Positions 35,103 to 43,923 of a stretch of DNA of 64,000 bases are shown here, piece after piece. The first letter of the stretch is position 1; each line of letters opens with the position of its first letter. The notes beneath the pieces were generated by a model. The model was given only the letters and a program-made list of their open reading frames with translations. It was not told the origin of the DNA and ran no database searches. The position numbers and the translations under genes are program-made. Source of the DNA: Paraburkholderia sp. BCC1884 (lineage in GTDB: Bacteria > Pseudomonadota > Gammaproteobacteria > Burkholderiales > Burkholderiaceae); contig NZ_CAAJGL010000063.1 of NCBI RefSeq assembly GCF_900996225.1, positions 62,001-126,000 on the forward strand, in the 5' to 3' direction.

Positions 35103-35151
35103 TGTCTGACGCTGTCCAGACACCAGGCACGCCATGTCAGCGAAATGGACA
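35103..35151. promoter_or_regulatory. Activator-like palindromes upstream of the sensor kinase gene
   Basis: TGTC-AGCGAAATG-GACA at 35135-35151 is a third copy of the TGTC-N9-GACA pattern found at 32055-32093. A related palindrome TGTCTG-N8-CAGACA is at 35103-35122. Together they suggest positive autoregulation of the two-component operon. Confidence 0.5.
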
Positions 35152-35335
35152 TCTGATGCTCCTCGCTCATGAGGTCCCGCTCGCCGTCCAGCCAGCCTCT
35201 TGCCTAGTCGCGATTCGACAATTGGCGGCGGCCCCGCGTGCCGCTCTGTTCCGCCCGAGCCAGTCCGGTAACCACGGACCGAATGGCATCCAACTTGCTC
35301 AAGCCCAGCACCGCCGACGAGTCGGCTCTTCTTAA

Positions 35336-35839
35336 GGCATCGCAGGCTTTTCAGTTGCCACTGTCGATGGCGGTGTTGCTAACTGGCGTTTCCAGCGCCT
35401 CGAAGACAGTTGGTCGCCTGTATTGATAACCGAGCCTGCGGATCGTCGCCTGGTCACCGATACCTTTGATCCGCGACAGGTACCGACAGGTAAGTGGGTT
35501 ATGCGGGCAAAGGTATTCGGAAAGAGCATCGATGCTGTAACTGCAAGCCTGGACGGAATGGAGGTTTCGATGCAACTGGTCGATAGCAGTTCAGGTCTCT
35601 GGCAAACGAAGATTCCAGTCCCCTCCAGCGCGGGGGGCGACAGGATCGACGTCAAGGCGACCACGTCCGACGGACGGACAGGATCGGACGCTGTAGGAGT
35701 GATGACGCCTTCGAGCGCTGTCCGACGCACAGGCATCAATGCGACGTCCGGGACGGATGCGCACGCGGTGGGCGAATGGGCTGACCACGGGCTGATGGGT
35801 TCCCAGCTGGGCCCGAACAAGAATGGTCGTCACTGGTGA
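35336..35839 (+). pseudogene. 3' remnant of a metallophosphoesterase-like gene
   Basis: Reading continuously from 35336 (just after an in-frame TAA at 35333-35335) gives GIAGFSVATVDGGVANWRFQRLEDSW... through ...MGSQLGPNKNGRHW at the TGA ending at 35839. This looks like the C-terminal beta-domain of a calcineurin-like phosphoesterase: SLDGMEVSM..., RIDVKATTSDGRTGSDAVGV, and a QLGPNKNGR tail. The catalytic N-terminal metallophosphoesterase domain is absent upstream, where the divergent sensor kinase promoter sits. A TTG at 35423 could still start a 138-residue product. I judge it a truncated gene; its stop overlaps the start of the MFS gene. Confidence 0.5.
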
Positions 35840-37155
35840 AGTCCACCCGTGCGCTCGAAGCGCTCAATTTCTTTATGGCCGACGTCCAGGCTGGCATCGG
35901 TCCGTTCCTGGGCGTATTCCTCCAGGCGCGCGGGTGGAATACGGATGCGATCGGCACCGTGATGACGATCGGCGGAATTGCAGGTGTGCTGGCTACGTCG
36001 CCAGCCGGTGCGCTCGTTGACGCCACACGGCACAAGCGCGGCCTGATCGTGGTAGCCGGCATCATGACAGTGCTGGCGTCGTGCCTCGTCTGGATCTCGC
36101 AGCACTACTGGGCAGTCGCTGCCTCGCAGGTTGCGACGGCGATCACCGGGGCCGCGCTGGGGCCCGCCATGGCGGGCATCACTTTAGGGATGGTGCGCCA
36201 GCGCGGATTCGACCATCAGTTTGGTCGAAATCAGGTGGCCAATCATGCTGGAAACGTTCTTGCTGCCGCGCTGTCGGGGTGGCTAGGCTGGCGTTTTGGA
36301 TTGGGCGCAGTGTTTGCACTTAGCGCTGCGTTCGGGGGACTGTCCGTCATCTGCGTACTGATGATCCGCCGTGACGCGATCGACGACGATATCGCGCGAG
36401 GCTTGAGCGCAGATCGCCCGGCGGATGAAACCGACCGGACAAAGAAAGACCGCGACACACAGGCGGGCGCGAGCGGATTTCGCATTCTGCTGCAATGTCG
36501 TCCGCTGCTATTGCTCGCCGCGGCACTTGCAATGTTTCATTTGGGCAACGCAGCCATGTTGCCACTTTATGGTCTTGCAATCGTCGCCGCACATCAGGGC
36601 AATCCAAGTGCGTTCACGGCCGAAACAATCGTGGTGGCGCAACTGGTGATGGTCGGCGCCGCAGTCTTCGCCAACCGGCTCATTCGCTGGCGCGGCTACT
36701 GGTGGGTCATCCTTCTGACGTTCCTCGCATTGCCCCTTCGCGGCGTGATCGCTGCGTCCGTCATTCACGCCTGGGGTGTCTGGCCGGTCCAGGCGCTTGA
36801 TGGCATCGGCGCGGGACTTCAAAGCGTAGCCGTCCCCGCACTTGTCGTTCGGCTACTGGAGGGAACCGGTCGCGTGAATGTCGGACAAGGTGTCGTCATG
36901 ACAGTCCAGGGCGTCGGCGCGGCGCTGAGTCCGGCGCTCGGCGGCGTACTTGCCCAGCACTTCGGCTATCCCGCTGCGTTCGTCGCACTCGGGGCGGTTT
37001 CGACTGGATCCCTCGCGCTATGGCTCTGCTTCCGTAGGGGTCTGAGAGAAGCTTGCCGAAGTCGCGAAGATGTCCGCGACACAGTCGGAACCGCCGATGC
37101 CGCTGCGCCAGCGATCCTATGCCACGAAGATCGCCAGCGTTCTTCCGCTCGCTGA
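35836..37155 (+). CDS. MFS transporter
   Basis: 439 residues with about twelve hydrophobic helices and a GTG start at 35836 overlapping the stop of the phosphoesterase remnant by four bases. The start is supported by MKSTRALEALNFFMADVQAGIGPFLGVFLQ, a natural first helix. The loop between helices 2 and 3 (GALVDATRHKR) keeps the MFS motif A shape. A long hydrophilic central loop (RRDAIDDDIARGLSADRPADETDRTKKDRD) splits the halves. It converges with the toxin-like operon that ends at 37179, only 23 bases away, but is on the opposite strand. Substrate unknown. Confidence 0.8.
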   Translation: MKSTRALEALNFFMADVQAGIGPFLGVFLQARGWNTDAIGTVMTIGGIAGVLATSPAGALVDATRHKRGLIVVAGIMTVLASCLVWISQHYWAVAASQVATAITGAALGPAMAGITLGMVRQRGFDHQFGRNQVANHAGNVLAAALSGWLGWRFGLGAVFALSAAFGGLSVICVLMIRRDAIDDDIARGLSADRPADETDRTKKDRDTQAGASGFRILLQCRPLLLLAAALAMFHLGNAAMLPLYGLAIVAAHQGNPSAFTAETIVVAQLVMVGAAVFANRLIRWRGYWWVILLTFLALPLRGVIAASVIHAWGVWPVQALDGIGAGLQSVAVPALVVRLLEGTGRVNVGQGVVMTVQGVGAALSPALGGVLAQHFGYPAAFVALGAVSTGSLALWLCFRRGLREACRSREDVRDTVGTADAAAPAILCHEDRQRSSAR

Positions 37156-37178
37156 AACTCTATAAAGTCCCACACGAA

Positions 37179-39545
37179 TCAATCCGGGTCATCCGAATCG
37201 AAATCGAACCTGGAGAGCATCTCAGAGACCGCGGCGGTCGCTGAAGCCAGAACCCGTCGGGCGCCTCGTTCGTCAATCTTCGAGGTCTTCTTCAGATAGT
37301 CTGCAACCAGGTAGCGCGGGTCGAGTACAGGCATTGCCTCAATGGACGAGAGCACAGGAAGCTGCGAGCCCTTTTGCTCGGCAACCCGGATCTTCATCAC
37401 CAGCGGCGCGTACGTCAACCGACCGATTGAAACCTTCTCAGTCCAGTAGATCAGCAGGGACTGCTTGTCACCTTCCGATGCGTCCACGACCCTAAGCTTG
37501 CCCGTACTTTCCGCAGCATTGCGGATATCCTCGCGGACCGCGTCCATCACCGCGATACGATTGCTCCCCTGGGTGCACTGCAGCTTGATGAGAAAGCGCC
37601 GGATGGGCTCAAGGCCGTCCACCTGAATGCGCAGGTGGTTGGCGTGCAGTCGGGAGGCGTAGCTGCCGGCGATCGCGAACTGAGCTCCGGCTTTTCGAAG
37701 TCCGGCGTTAGTCAGTCTCGACAGGTTCTGGACGAGATCGGCGAAGAACGGCAACCGCTCTTCGAAGAACTGATTGCGGCTGGCCCAGTGCTCATCCATT
37801 AGCACCGAGAGATGATGGGCGACTGCCACGATCGAGGCGATTTCTTTCTGGCTTGCATCGAGCAAGACATCGAGTGCCGCCGGAAGTGACGGGCGCTTCG
37901 AGATCATCGCCAGACATTCGTTGTCGAAATGCGCAGCGAGCTCCGTATCCTGGTGCAGGTTGTAGGCCTCGACGAACTGAGCGACGATCAGGGTGAACAG
38001 TTCACGCTTGCCCTTGTCCTCGAGACCGGCGAGTAAGCGCGCCGTGTTGGGCAGGGCCGCCAGGCGTTTCAATTGCGCCGCCGACGGTTCTTCCCTGCCC
38101 CGATCGCTCTGCAGGATCAAACCCAGCCGCGTGATCCGTTTAGGCGCCTTCCTCACTTCGTCGCTTGTGAAAGCGTCGCGGACCATCATAAGGTATTCAC
38201 TCAGGTAATACTCGCGATACGGATAAATCACACCCTCCGACTGCAGAAGTGCGCCGGCGGCGCTCAGGTGCGTCCATTCCTCGAGAGCGGATGGCGAGTC
38301 ACGTCGTGGGATGCCGATGTCGATCAGTTCTGCCTTGCAGTTCGCATGCTCCTTGAGGCTGTCGACATCGCCCGCATCATGCTCGTCGATCTCTTCATCG
38401 TCGACTTCCTGCGGCGCAGCGCTTTGAAGGTACTCCGCAAATAGCGGCGCATTTTCCTGAACGAGTTGTGTGAATTCCACCTTGAAGGTCTTCAGGGCGA
38501 GCAATAGGGCGTCGTGCACCTCGGCGAGACAGCCATACCACTCCTCAGGCGGCAAATAAGGGTTGATGACCACTTGCGTGTCCCAGTCATTCTCGCCTTT
38601 CTCGGGTGTGCCGAGGAAATAGTTGAGCGCACGACCGCCCTTCAGAAAGAAGATGACCCGTTGCTTGCCGTCTTTGTTTAGTGCGTTCGTTATGGCGCCC
38701 AGTTCGCCGATTTTTTTCGTCAACCAGGCGGAAAGCCATTTCATTTTGACCCGGTCTCCGTTGTGGAGCAGTTTGGTCAGGTCTCCACTGAGCTCCGCAC
38801 GCAGGTCTTCGCCGATCTCCTCGCTCGCCTCCACGCGATAGTTGACGAGCAGCCGGAACAGATAGAAAGAATCGATCAGGTGATTCATCTTGACCGCGGC
38901 CAGGTGCTCGCCGTCGAACGCGTCGAGTGGTTTGAATCTGAAAGGCTCCGGAGTGCCAGGATCCTGAATAAAGTATCTTGAAAGCGTCTCGGTTTGCGCC
39001 TGCACCTGGTCAGAGACGGCATCATGTCCCGCTTTGCGCACTACTCGCTGGTAGGCGTTTTCCAATACCTGAAGCGGGTGGAAAGATGGCGCTTTCCACA
39101 TGAACGCCTTGTCCTCCTGCCCGGGATACGGCAGCCGGACATTCTGGCGGGCGCCGAGCGCGATGAGGCCGAGCCTGGTGAGACATCCTGCCCCGTCGAG
39201 AACGGGAGCGTCCGGCTTGTCCGGCGCCTTCTGGCACGACCAGGTTTGCACGAGGTCTTCGGATTGCCTGTAAAGCGAGACGAAGTTCTGGGTCGCACCC
39301 ATGTCCAGCCAGATTGCGATCGGACCTGGCTTCTGTGCGCCCGGCCCCCCTTCCCGCTCAATCTCAGGGTAGAACTTCTTCACCTGCGCCATGGCGTGCG
39401 CGCCGAACTTCACGTGTTCCGGATTGCTGGAGTAATTAACGAAGTTAGTCAACTTCTGAAAGTCTGGATACGCAGCGATGCGAGTCCATCCCTCGTTGTC
39501 CCGACGCCGATTAAAGTCGGCGATGCTGTATGGCTTCGCAGGCAT
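37179..39545 (-). CDS. Unrecognised 788-aa protein with a nucleotidyltransferase-like core; last gene of the Xax-like operon
   Basis: No family recognised with certainty. Residues 1-102 are clearly homologous to the start of the 522-aa protein encoded upstream: shared EGW-RIA, NFVNYS-N-(E)H, FG---M-QVK--Y, GP, and Q-FVSL----ED-V--WS. A second region resembles the Pol-beta nucleotidyltransferase fold: VIFFLKGGRALNYFLG (GGRA at 303-306), NDWDTQV (Asp320 and Asp322) about 15 residues later, and a third acidic strand ELIDIGIPRR (406-415), followed by an EYLMMVRDAF helix. The C-terminal ~300 residues are helical and unlike anything I know. No signal peptide. The gene ends the eight-gene operon, 44 bases after its paralogue. 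A nucleotide-transferring effector is a hypothesis. Confidence 0.7.
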   Translation of the reverse strand: MPAKPYSIADFNRRRDNEGWTRIAAYPDFQKLTNFVNYSSNPEHVKFGAHAMAQVKKFYPEIEREGGPGAQKPGPIAIWLDMGATQNFVSLYRQSEDLVQTWSCQKAPDKPDAPVLDGAGCLTRLGLIALGARQNVRLPYPGQEDKAFMWKAPSFHPLQVLENAYQRVVRKAGHDAVSDQVQAQTETLSRYFIQDPGTPEPFRFKPLDAFDGEHLAAVKMNHLIDSFYLFRLLVNYRVEASEEIGEDLRAELSGDLTKLLHNGDRVKMKWLSAWLTKKIGELGAITNALNKDGKQRVIFFLKGGRALNYFLGTPEKGENDWDTQVVINPYLPPEEWYGCLAEVHDALLLALKTFKVEFTQLVQENAPLFAEYLQSAAPQEVDDEEIDEHDAGDVDSLKEHANCKAELIDIGIPRRDSPSALEEWTHLSAAGALLQSEGVIYPYREYYLSEYLMMVRDAFTSDEVRKAPKRITRLGLILQSDRGREEPSAAQLKRLAALPNTARLLAGLEDKGKRELFTLIVAQFVEAYNLHQDTELAAHFDNECLAMISKRPSLPAALDVLLDASQKEIASIVAVAHHLSVLMDEHWASRNQFFEERLPFFADLVQNLSRLTNAGLRKAGAQFAIAGSYASRLHANHLRIQVDGLEPIRRFLIKLQCTQGSNRIAVMDAVREDIRNAAESTGKLRVVDASEGDKQSLLIYWTEKVSIGRLTYAPLVMKIRVAEQKGSQLPVLSSIEAMPVLDPRYLVADYLKKTSKIDERGARRVLASATAAVSEMLSRFDFDSDDPD

Positions 39546-39589
39546 GAGTGATCTCCTATCCGAGCTGGAATGACTTCTGGGAGTACTGG

Positions 39590-41158
39590 CTATTTCAACG
39601 TCCGGCTAAGTCTGTCCAACTCGCCCGCATGAATGGTTACCGCGTCGAGAATCAACACGCCCCCGACCGTGGGGTCCGCCCGGTTAGCGTTGAGATAACG
39701 GCTCACCGCCTCGCGGCTCGCCTGATGGTCACCCGCGATGCGTGTATCGTCGAGAATGACGAGGCCGGTCTGCAGCCACTCGAGGCACTTCGCGTACCAG
39801 GCGTTATTGAGGTCGCGGATAACCGCAGCCTCTTGATCGCCGGCGGAGCCGTTCGGGTTGTAGGGCCGGTAGAGGGGTGCCCACGACTCGCCTCGCCCCA
39901 GATGGATCGACGTGGGAGGATAGCCGGCCGCATTCATGAAGAGCGTACAGGTCAGGCATGAGGCCATTTTCTTGGTCATGTCACCCACTGCGATCTCATA
40001 GGGTTCGCAGCCAGGCCCGAGATGGTAGGCCTTGTAGATGGCTTGAATCATGCCGTGCGTATAGGCGGCGATGTCATCGGCGGCGACGTCCTCGACATAG
40101 GCCATGCCGACATTGCTGATCGAAATCGTGGTGAAGTCTGCTTCATTCAGCGCGCCGCTACCGGTTTCGTTGCGCGACACGCCTGCCTTTTCTCCCCCAA
40201 TCAGGCCCCACGGCACGAAAGTGTCGCCTCCAGCGCGCTTGCGGTTTTCCCAAAGCGGGCTGTCCGCCGGCGGTAGCCAACGCGGGTGAGAACCGTAATC
40301 GGCCTGGCCGGGCTTGGGCGCACGAAAACGCGCAGACGAACGGGGCCCGACAGGGTCGGAGTCGCCCTCGGTATTCTTGTTGTCGACGAACCCCGTATAG
40401 GCGCCTCGCCCGGTATATTGCGCAACGGAAAGCGTCCGGATTCTTTCCCAAAGCGCTTTACCCTTCTCCGACAAGATGGGAGCAGACACCGTCTGCGGTG
40501 CATCCTTTCCAGCCATCGCATAGACGCCCATGATGATGGCGCCGTCGCTATAGCCGGGACTCAGTCCTGGTTTGACCTCGCCGGAACGTTTTCCGGTTTT
40601 CGTCAGATAGGCGGCGACGGCACTGTCCATCTTGCCGACCACCGATTCGAAGTGCTTCACTTTCGCCGGCTCTTTCGACGCTTCCAGCGGGTCCATGTCG
40701 AACTGGATCGGATTGCCGGAGTCCGCAATATACGACCCGGCAAACCCCAGGGTCACCGCTGTCATGATGACGTCGGCCTCCTGTTCCGGATTACCCTCGG
40801 TCGTGACGATCCCTTTGGTACGCCGAAAGTTTACGACGGGTGTGTTAAAGGACCAGACGAGGACGATATCTTCGGTCGTCTTGAACAGCGACACGAACTT
40901 CTGATCGACACCCTCATCGAGAAAAATGACGATCTTCCCCTGGTTGGGTGCGTCTGGGCCGGCCTGCTTCTGAACCTCGAGATAGACTTCCTTCACCTGT
41001 TTCATCACATAGGAACCGAACCGGGCGTGGTTTTCGTTCGCCGAGTAATTGACGAAATTGGTGAACGCAGAGAAATCGCTCAGTTCAGCGATGCGGTTCC
41101 AACCTTCCTTGAGTCTTTTCGCATTGAAGGCGGGCAAGAGTAGCGGTTTCGCAGCCAT
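39590..41158 (-). CDS. Unrecognised 522-aa protein sharing an N-terminal module with the 788-aa protein
   Basis: No known family recognised. Residues 1-102 match the N-terminus of the 788-aa protein encoded next; after that the two sequences diverge completely, an arrangement of one delivery or targeting module with two different C-terminal parts. The C-terminal half here has ISISNVGMAYVEDVAADDIAAYTHGM and a cysteine cluster (Cys384, Cys401, Cys404 in ASCLTCTLFMNAAGYPPTSIHLGRGESW) that could bind zinc. The CxxC recalls deaminase-type sites but the upstream His/Cys-x-Glu is not convincing. No signal peptide or membrane segment. It lies 30 bases after the 421-aa gene. Confidence 0.65.
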   Translation of the reverse strand: MAAKPLLLPAFNAKRLKEGWNRIAELSDFSAFTNFVNYSANENHARFGSYVMKQVKEVYLEVQKQAGPDAPNQGKIVIFLDEGVDQKFVSLFKTTEDIVLVWSFNTPVVNFRRTKGIVTTEGNPEQEADVIMTAVTLGFAGSYIADSGNPIQFDMDPLEASKEPAKVKHFESVVGKMDSAVAAYLTKTGKRSGEVKPGLSPGYSDGAIIMGVYAMAGKDAPQTVSAPILSEKGKALWERIRTLSVAQYTGRGAYTGFVDNKNTEGDSDPVGPRSSARFRAPKPGQADYGSHPRWLPPADSPLWENRKRAGGDTFVPWGLIGGEKAGVSRNETGSGALNEADFTTISISNVGMAYVEDVAADDIAAYTHGMIQAIYKAYHLGPGCEPYEIAVGDMTKKMASCLTCTLFMNAAGYPPTSIHLGRGESWAPLYRPYNPNGSAGDQEAAVIRDLNNAWYAKCLEWLQTGLVILDDTRIAGDHQASREAVSRYLNANRADPTVGGVLILDAVTIHAGELDRLSRTLK

Positions 41159-41188
41159 GAAAGATGCTCCTATCGCGCATTGAGCGGA

Positions 41189-42454
41189 TCATGCTTCCTT
41201 GAGAATCGGATCGAACGTGGTGCCCGACAACACGTACTTCTTCACCACTGGCTTATCAAACGAGAGCGAGTCGAAGGACTTCCAGGTCTCGAAGGGCGTG
41301 GGGAAGGTCATGATTTCGATCTTCACGACAATCTTCGAGGCATTGACCGGTATGGCGATTTCTGCGGAAGCCAGAACCCGAAAATTGTCGGTCTTCTTGA
41401 CACGGCGCTCAGCACCTTCATTCCACTCGACCGAAAACCGCGCAAGAAAGCCACCACGGTTGTCGACCAGAACGGAGCCAGCCGTGTTCTTCGTCATCTT
41501 CGGAGAGAACGGCACCAGAACGCTGGTCCAGCCGATTATTTGCAGCGTCGAGCCCGCATCGCCGGACGCGGATAGCAGGAACGGCCCTAGCGAAACAGGG
41601 TCCCCCCCCGAGTTGGCCTTGCTCAGCATCAACCTCTCGGCAGCGCTCCAGTCCGCCGTGACGTCGACAGTTCTGCCGAGGAGCAAGCCGGTTGGTATCA
41701 GCGGCAACACCCCGCGATTGCCGCTCAGCTTTCCTGTCGAACAAAAGCCGGCGTCTTGCCCTGAGAGGAACCATTCGCTTGTTTCGAACAACATCGGGTC
41801 CAGCCATGGTCTGCGCAATCCCACCAGCAGGTACTCGACGCGCACGGAATGCACCCGGTCTGCTGCCGTGTTGGTGTCGCCGTCAGCATCATTGGAACCG
41901 ATGCGTAGTGCCGCATGCTCGGCGTCGCCGATCATTGCAAACGCACTCTGCGGAGTGCCGAGCGCATCGAGGTCGATGTCGATGCTCCGGAAACGTTCCG
42001 GGCCGGCCGTACTCCAGTCTTCCGGGACTGCATAAACCGGCCGCCACATGCCATGACTCCCGTCCAGATTCGCAAACTTCTCGGACTCAAAGACGGCTCT
42101 CGCCTTACTCAAGACGCCTGCCGGAAACGCGGATTCGCCATTCACCGATGCGCCGTCAAGCAGTTCCGCGTAAATCTGCTCTGTCGATCCAGCAGACGCC
42201 GAGTAACTTCGCGTAAATGTCGGCACTGGATCGACTAGCTGGCGAAACGCGAACAACGGCCTCTGATCGCCGCCGGGATCGCGCGCTGATAGCGCTTTCC
42301 GAAACGTAGCGGTATCGATCGAGACGGGAAACCGGTTGAGCTGAAGAATGGGCCGCGCAGCGTGGCTGCCCGGCACGGCCGCGCCGTCCGGTCGGGCGAC
42401 GGCCTCTCCCACGGCGCTACCAAGCGCGGCTGCGATTGAGTCGAGCATCTCCAT
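41189..42454 (-). CDS. Unrecognised 421-aa beta-rich protein, paralogue of the 462-aa protein
   Basis: Function unknown. The middle shares a core with the protein encoded just upstream: RVEYLLVGLRRPWLDPMLFE (RRPWL at 214-218), then GVLPLIPTGLLLG (250-255) and LQIIGWTSVLVPFSP (304-318), matching RRPWLNTMLF, LLPLIPT and LQVVAWVSTITPASP there. It has an additional C-terminal module of about 90 residues (GGFLARFSVEWN..., KIVVKIEIMTFPTPFETWKSFDSLSFDKPVVKKYVLSGTTFDP) absent from the paralogue. The pattern suggests a beta-sandwich of the kind found in secreted or membrane-binding proteins. No signal peptide. Gap of 24 bases after the 462-aa gene. Confidence 0.65.
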   Translation of the reverse strand: MEMLDSIAAALGSAVGEAVARPDGAAVPGSHAARPILQLNRFPVSIDTATFRKALSARDPGGDQRPLFAFRQLVDPVPTFTRSYSASAGSTEQIYAELLDGASVNGESAFPAGVLSKARAVFESEKFANLDGSHGMWRPVYAVPEDWSTAGPERFRSIDIDLDALGTPQSAFAMIGDAEHAALRIGSNDADGDTNTAADRVHSVRVEYLLVGLRRPWLDPMLFETSEWFLSGQDAGFCSTGKLSGNRGVLPLIPTGLLLGRTVDVTADWSAAERLMLSKANSGGDPVSLGPFLLSASGDAGSTLQIIGWTSVLVPFSPKMTKNTAGSVLVDNRGGFLARFSVEWNEGAERRVKKTDNFRVLASAEIAIPVNASKIVVKIEIMTFPTPFETWKSFDSLSFDKPVVKKYVLSGTTFDPILKEA

Positions 42455-42478
42455 GATTGCTGCCCTCGCTTTGGATGG

Positions 42479-43867
42479 TCAGGCAGCCTTATTGGGCGGA
42501 GATGCCGGCGTGATGGTACTCACCCAGGCAACCACCTGTAGCCCCGGAAGCTTGAGGACGCCGTTCGAGTAAGTCGATTTGAACGTGTCACCCTTCGACT
42601 GATTTTTCTTGAACTGACCTCCCCCGCCAAATGGCCCCCAGCCCCAGCCCGTTGATTCCTTGGAAGAGTCTTCGGATTCGAAGCGAGCGGTCTCCTGTTC
42701 TGTCAATTTGATTTTGATCGCCACGTTTTTCGCCACGACAAAGGCGGTTGGGATCAACGGAAGAAGCCCACTCGCATTACCTTTCTTCGTTCCATTGGAG
42801 ATCGTATGGGGCTCGTTGCCCTTCATTGACCAGTTCGACATGCTGAACAGCATGGTGTTTAGCCAGGGACGTCGAATTCGCACGACGATCAGCTCCGCGC
42901 TCAACTCGAACTCGGTGTCGCTCATACTTGCGGACTCGGTCTTGGTCGTTCCGTCGTTCGATTTTCTCCCCCACCAGAAAATACCCCCCGAGTGGCTTGA
43001 ATACTCTGACGCTTTCTCGCTAGTGTTGGTCGCCAGCGACTTGCTCGATAGGGTCAATTGCGAGCCCTGGCAGGTCGGATCGCACCAGTTCGTAGGCATC
43101 GCATAGCTGGCGAACCAGAGCTGCAAGTCGGACACCTGGGAAGCCGTCATGTTCTGCTCGTTCATGGCTCTCTGAGCCTGACTGATTGCGGCGGCAACTG
43201 CGTTATTGATGCTCGTTTTGAGCGCATCTTCGGCTCTTTCGACGTTCTGCTTTCCTTCCCGTACCCATTTGTTCCAGGCCTGTTCGATTGTGTTCTGCAA
43301 GCCCGGCGCTACTGCCTGGAACTTTCTTTGATCTTCGATTTTGTCCAGATCATAGCCGTTGTAGGCCAGACGATACCCACCGATGGCGTTGACATAGGCC
43401 GTCTGATTCTGATCGTAACTAAGTGCGATGGGCGACGGTCCAAAAGTCACGGTGTCCGGTCCATCGAAGTTTGGAATCTTCGTCTGTGCGTTGAGAAACG
43501 CGTAGGCTTTGTCATAGACCACCCTCTGCGCCAGGTCTTCGCTGTTATCGGCGTTTGCGCCTCTCACGATCGTTTGATACGTAATAGAGACCTTTCTTCC
43601 GGAATCCGACCATTCGGCGGCCATGTTGGGCATCGCATCCATCATATCCGAGAACGCGAAAGCGGTTCGCAGATCCCCATTTGGTTTGATCGAGCTTCTG
43701 GCGTTGGTGTAATCAGCGGGATTAAGCACGTAGTTCTTCGTCATTTGAAGTACCGTCGTTTCCTCGTCGAAGTCACCCGCTTTGCCTCCGCCCGGAACAT
43801 ATGTCAATGCGTCATAGATCCGGTCGTAGAGGGTCTCCAGAATTTTCTTTTCCTGATCTGCTGTCAT
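42479..43867 (-). CDS. Unrecognised 462-aa protein, paralogue of the 421-aa protein
   Basis: Function unknown. N-terminal half is mixed (YDRIYDALTYVPGGGKAGDFDEETTVLQM...), with a central helix rich in Ala, Asn and Gln (ERAEDALKTSINNAVAAAISQAQRAMNEQN, about 210-240). The C-terminal half contains the core shared with the 421-aa protein: ELSAELIVVRIRRPWLNTMLF (332-341), LLPLIPTAFVVAKNVAIKI (368-386) and LQVVAWVSTITPASP. A Gly/Trp-rich insert (GWGWGPFGGGGQFKK, about 407-421) precedes the last strand. There is no signal peptide. It follows the XaxB-like gene by 56 bases and its codon use looks less GC-biased than flanking genes, suggesting acquisition. Confidence 0.65.
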   Translation of the reverse strand: MTADQEKKILETLYDRIYDALTYVPGGGKAGDFDEETTVLQMTKNYVLNPADYTNARSSIKPNGDLRTAFAFSDMMDAMPNMAAEWSDSGRKVSITYQTIVRGANADNSEDLAQRVVYDKAYAFLNAQTKIPNFDGPDTVTFGPSPIALSYDQNQTAYVNAIGGYRLAYNGYDLDKIEDQRKFQAVAPGLQNTIEQAWNKWVREGKQNVERAEDALKTSINNAVAAAISQAQRAMNEQNMTASQVSDLQLWFASYAMPTNWCDPTCQGSQLTLSSKSLATNTSEKASEYSSHSGGIFWWGRKSNDGTTKTESASMSDTEFELSAELIVVRIRRPWLNTMLFSMSNWSMKGNEPHTISNGTKKGNASGLLPLIPTAFVVAKNVAIKIKLTEQETARFESEDSSKESTGWGWGPFGGGGQFKKNQSKGDTFKSTYSNGVLKLPGLQVVAWVSTITPASPPNKAA

Positions 43868-43923
43868 GTGTTTTCCTTTGCTGGCAATGAGGAGGTAAGA
43901 ACGCTAATCGCGGCCGGGCGTAT

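Noticed and set aside
39590..41158. Assignment of the 522-aa protein as a toxin deaminase from the CLTC motif
   Set aside because: The required His/Cys-x-Glu partner at the right distance was not convincing; kept as unknown with a possible zinc site.
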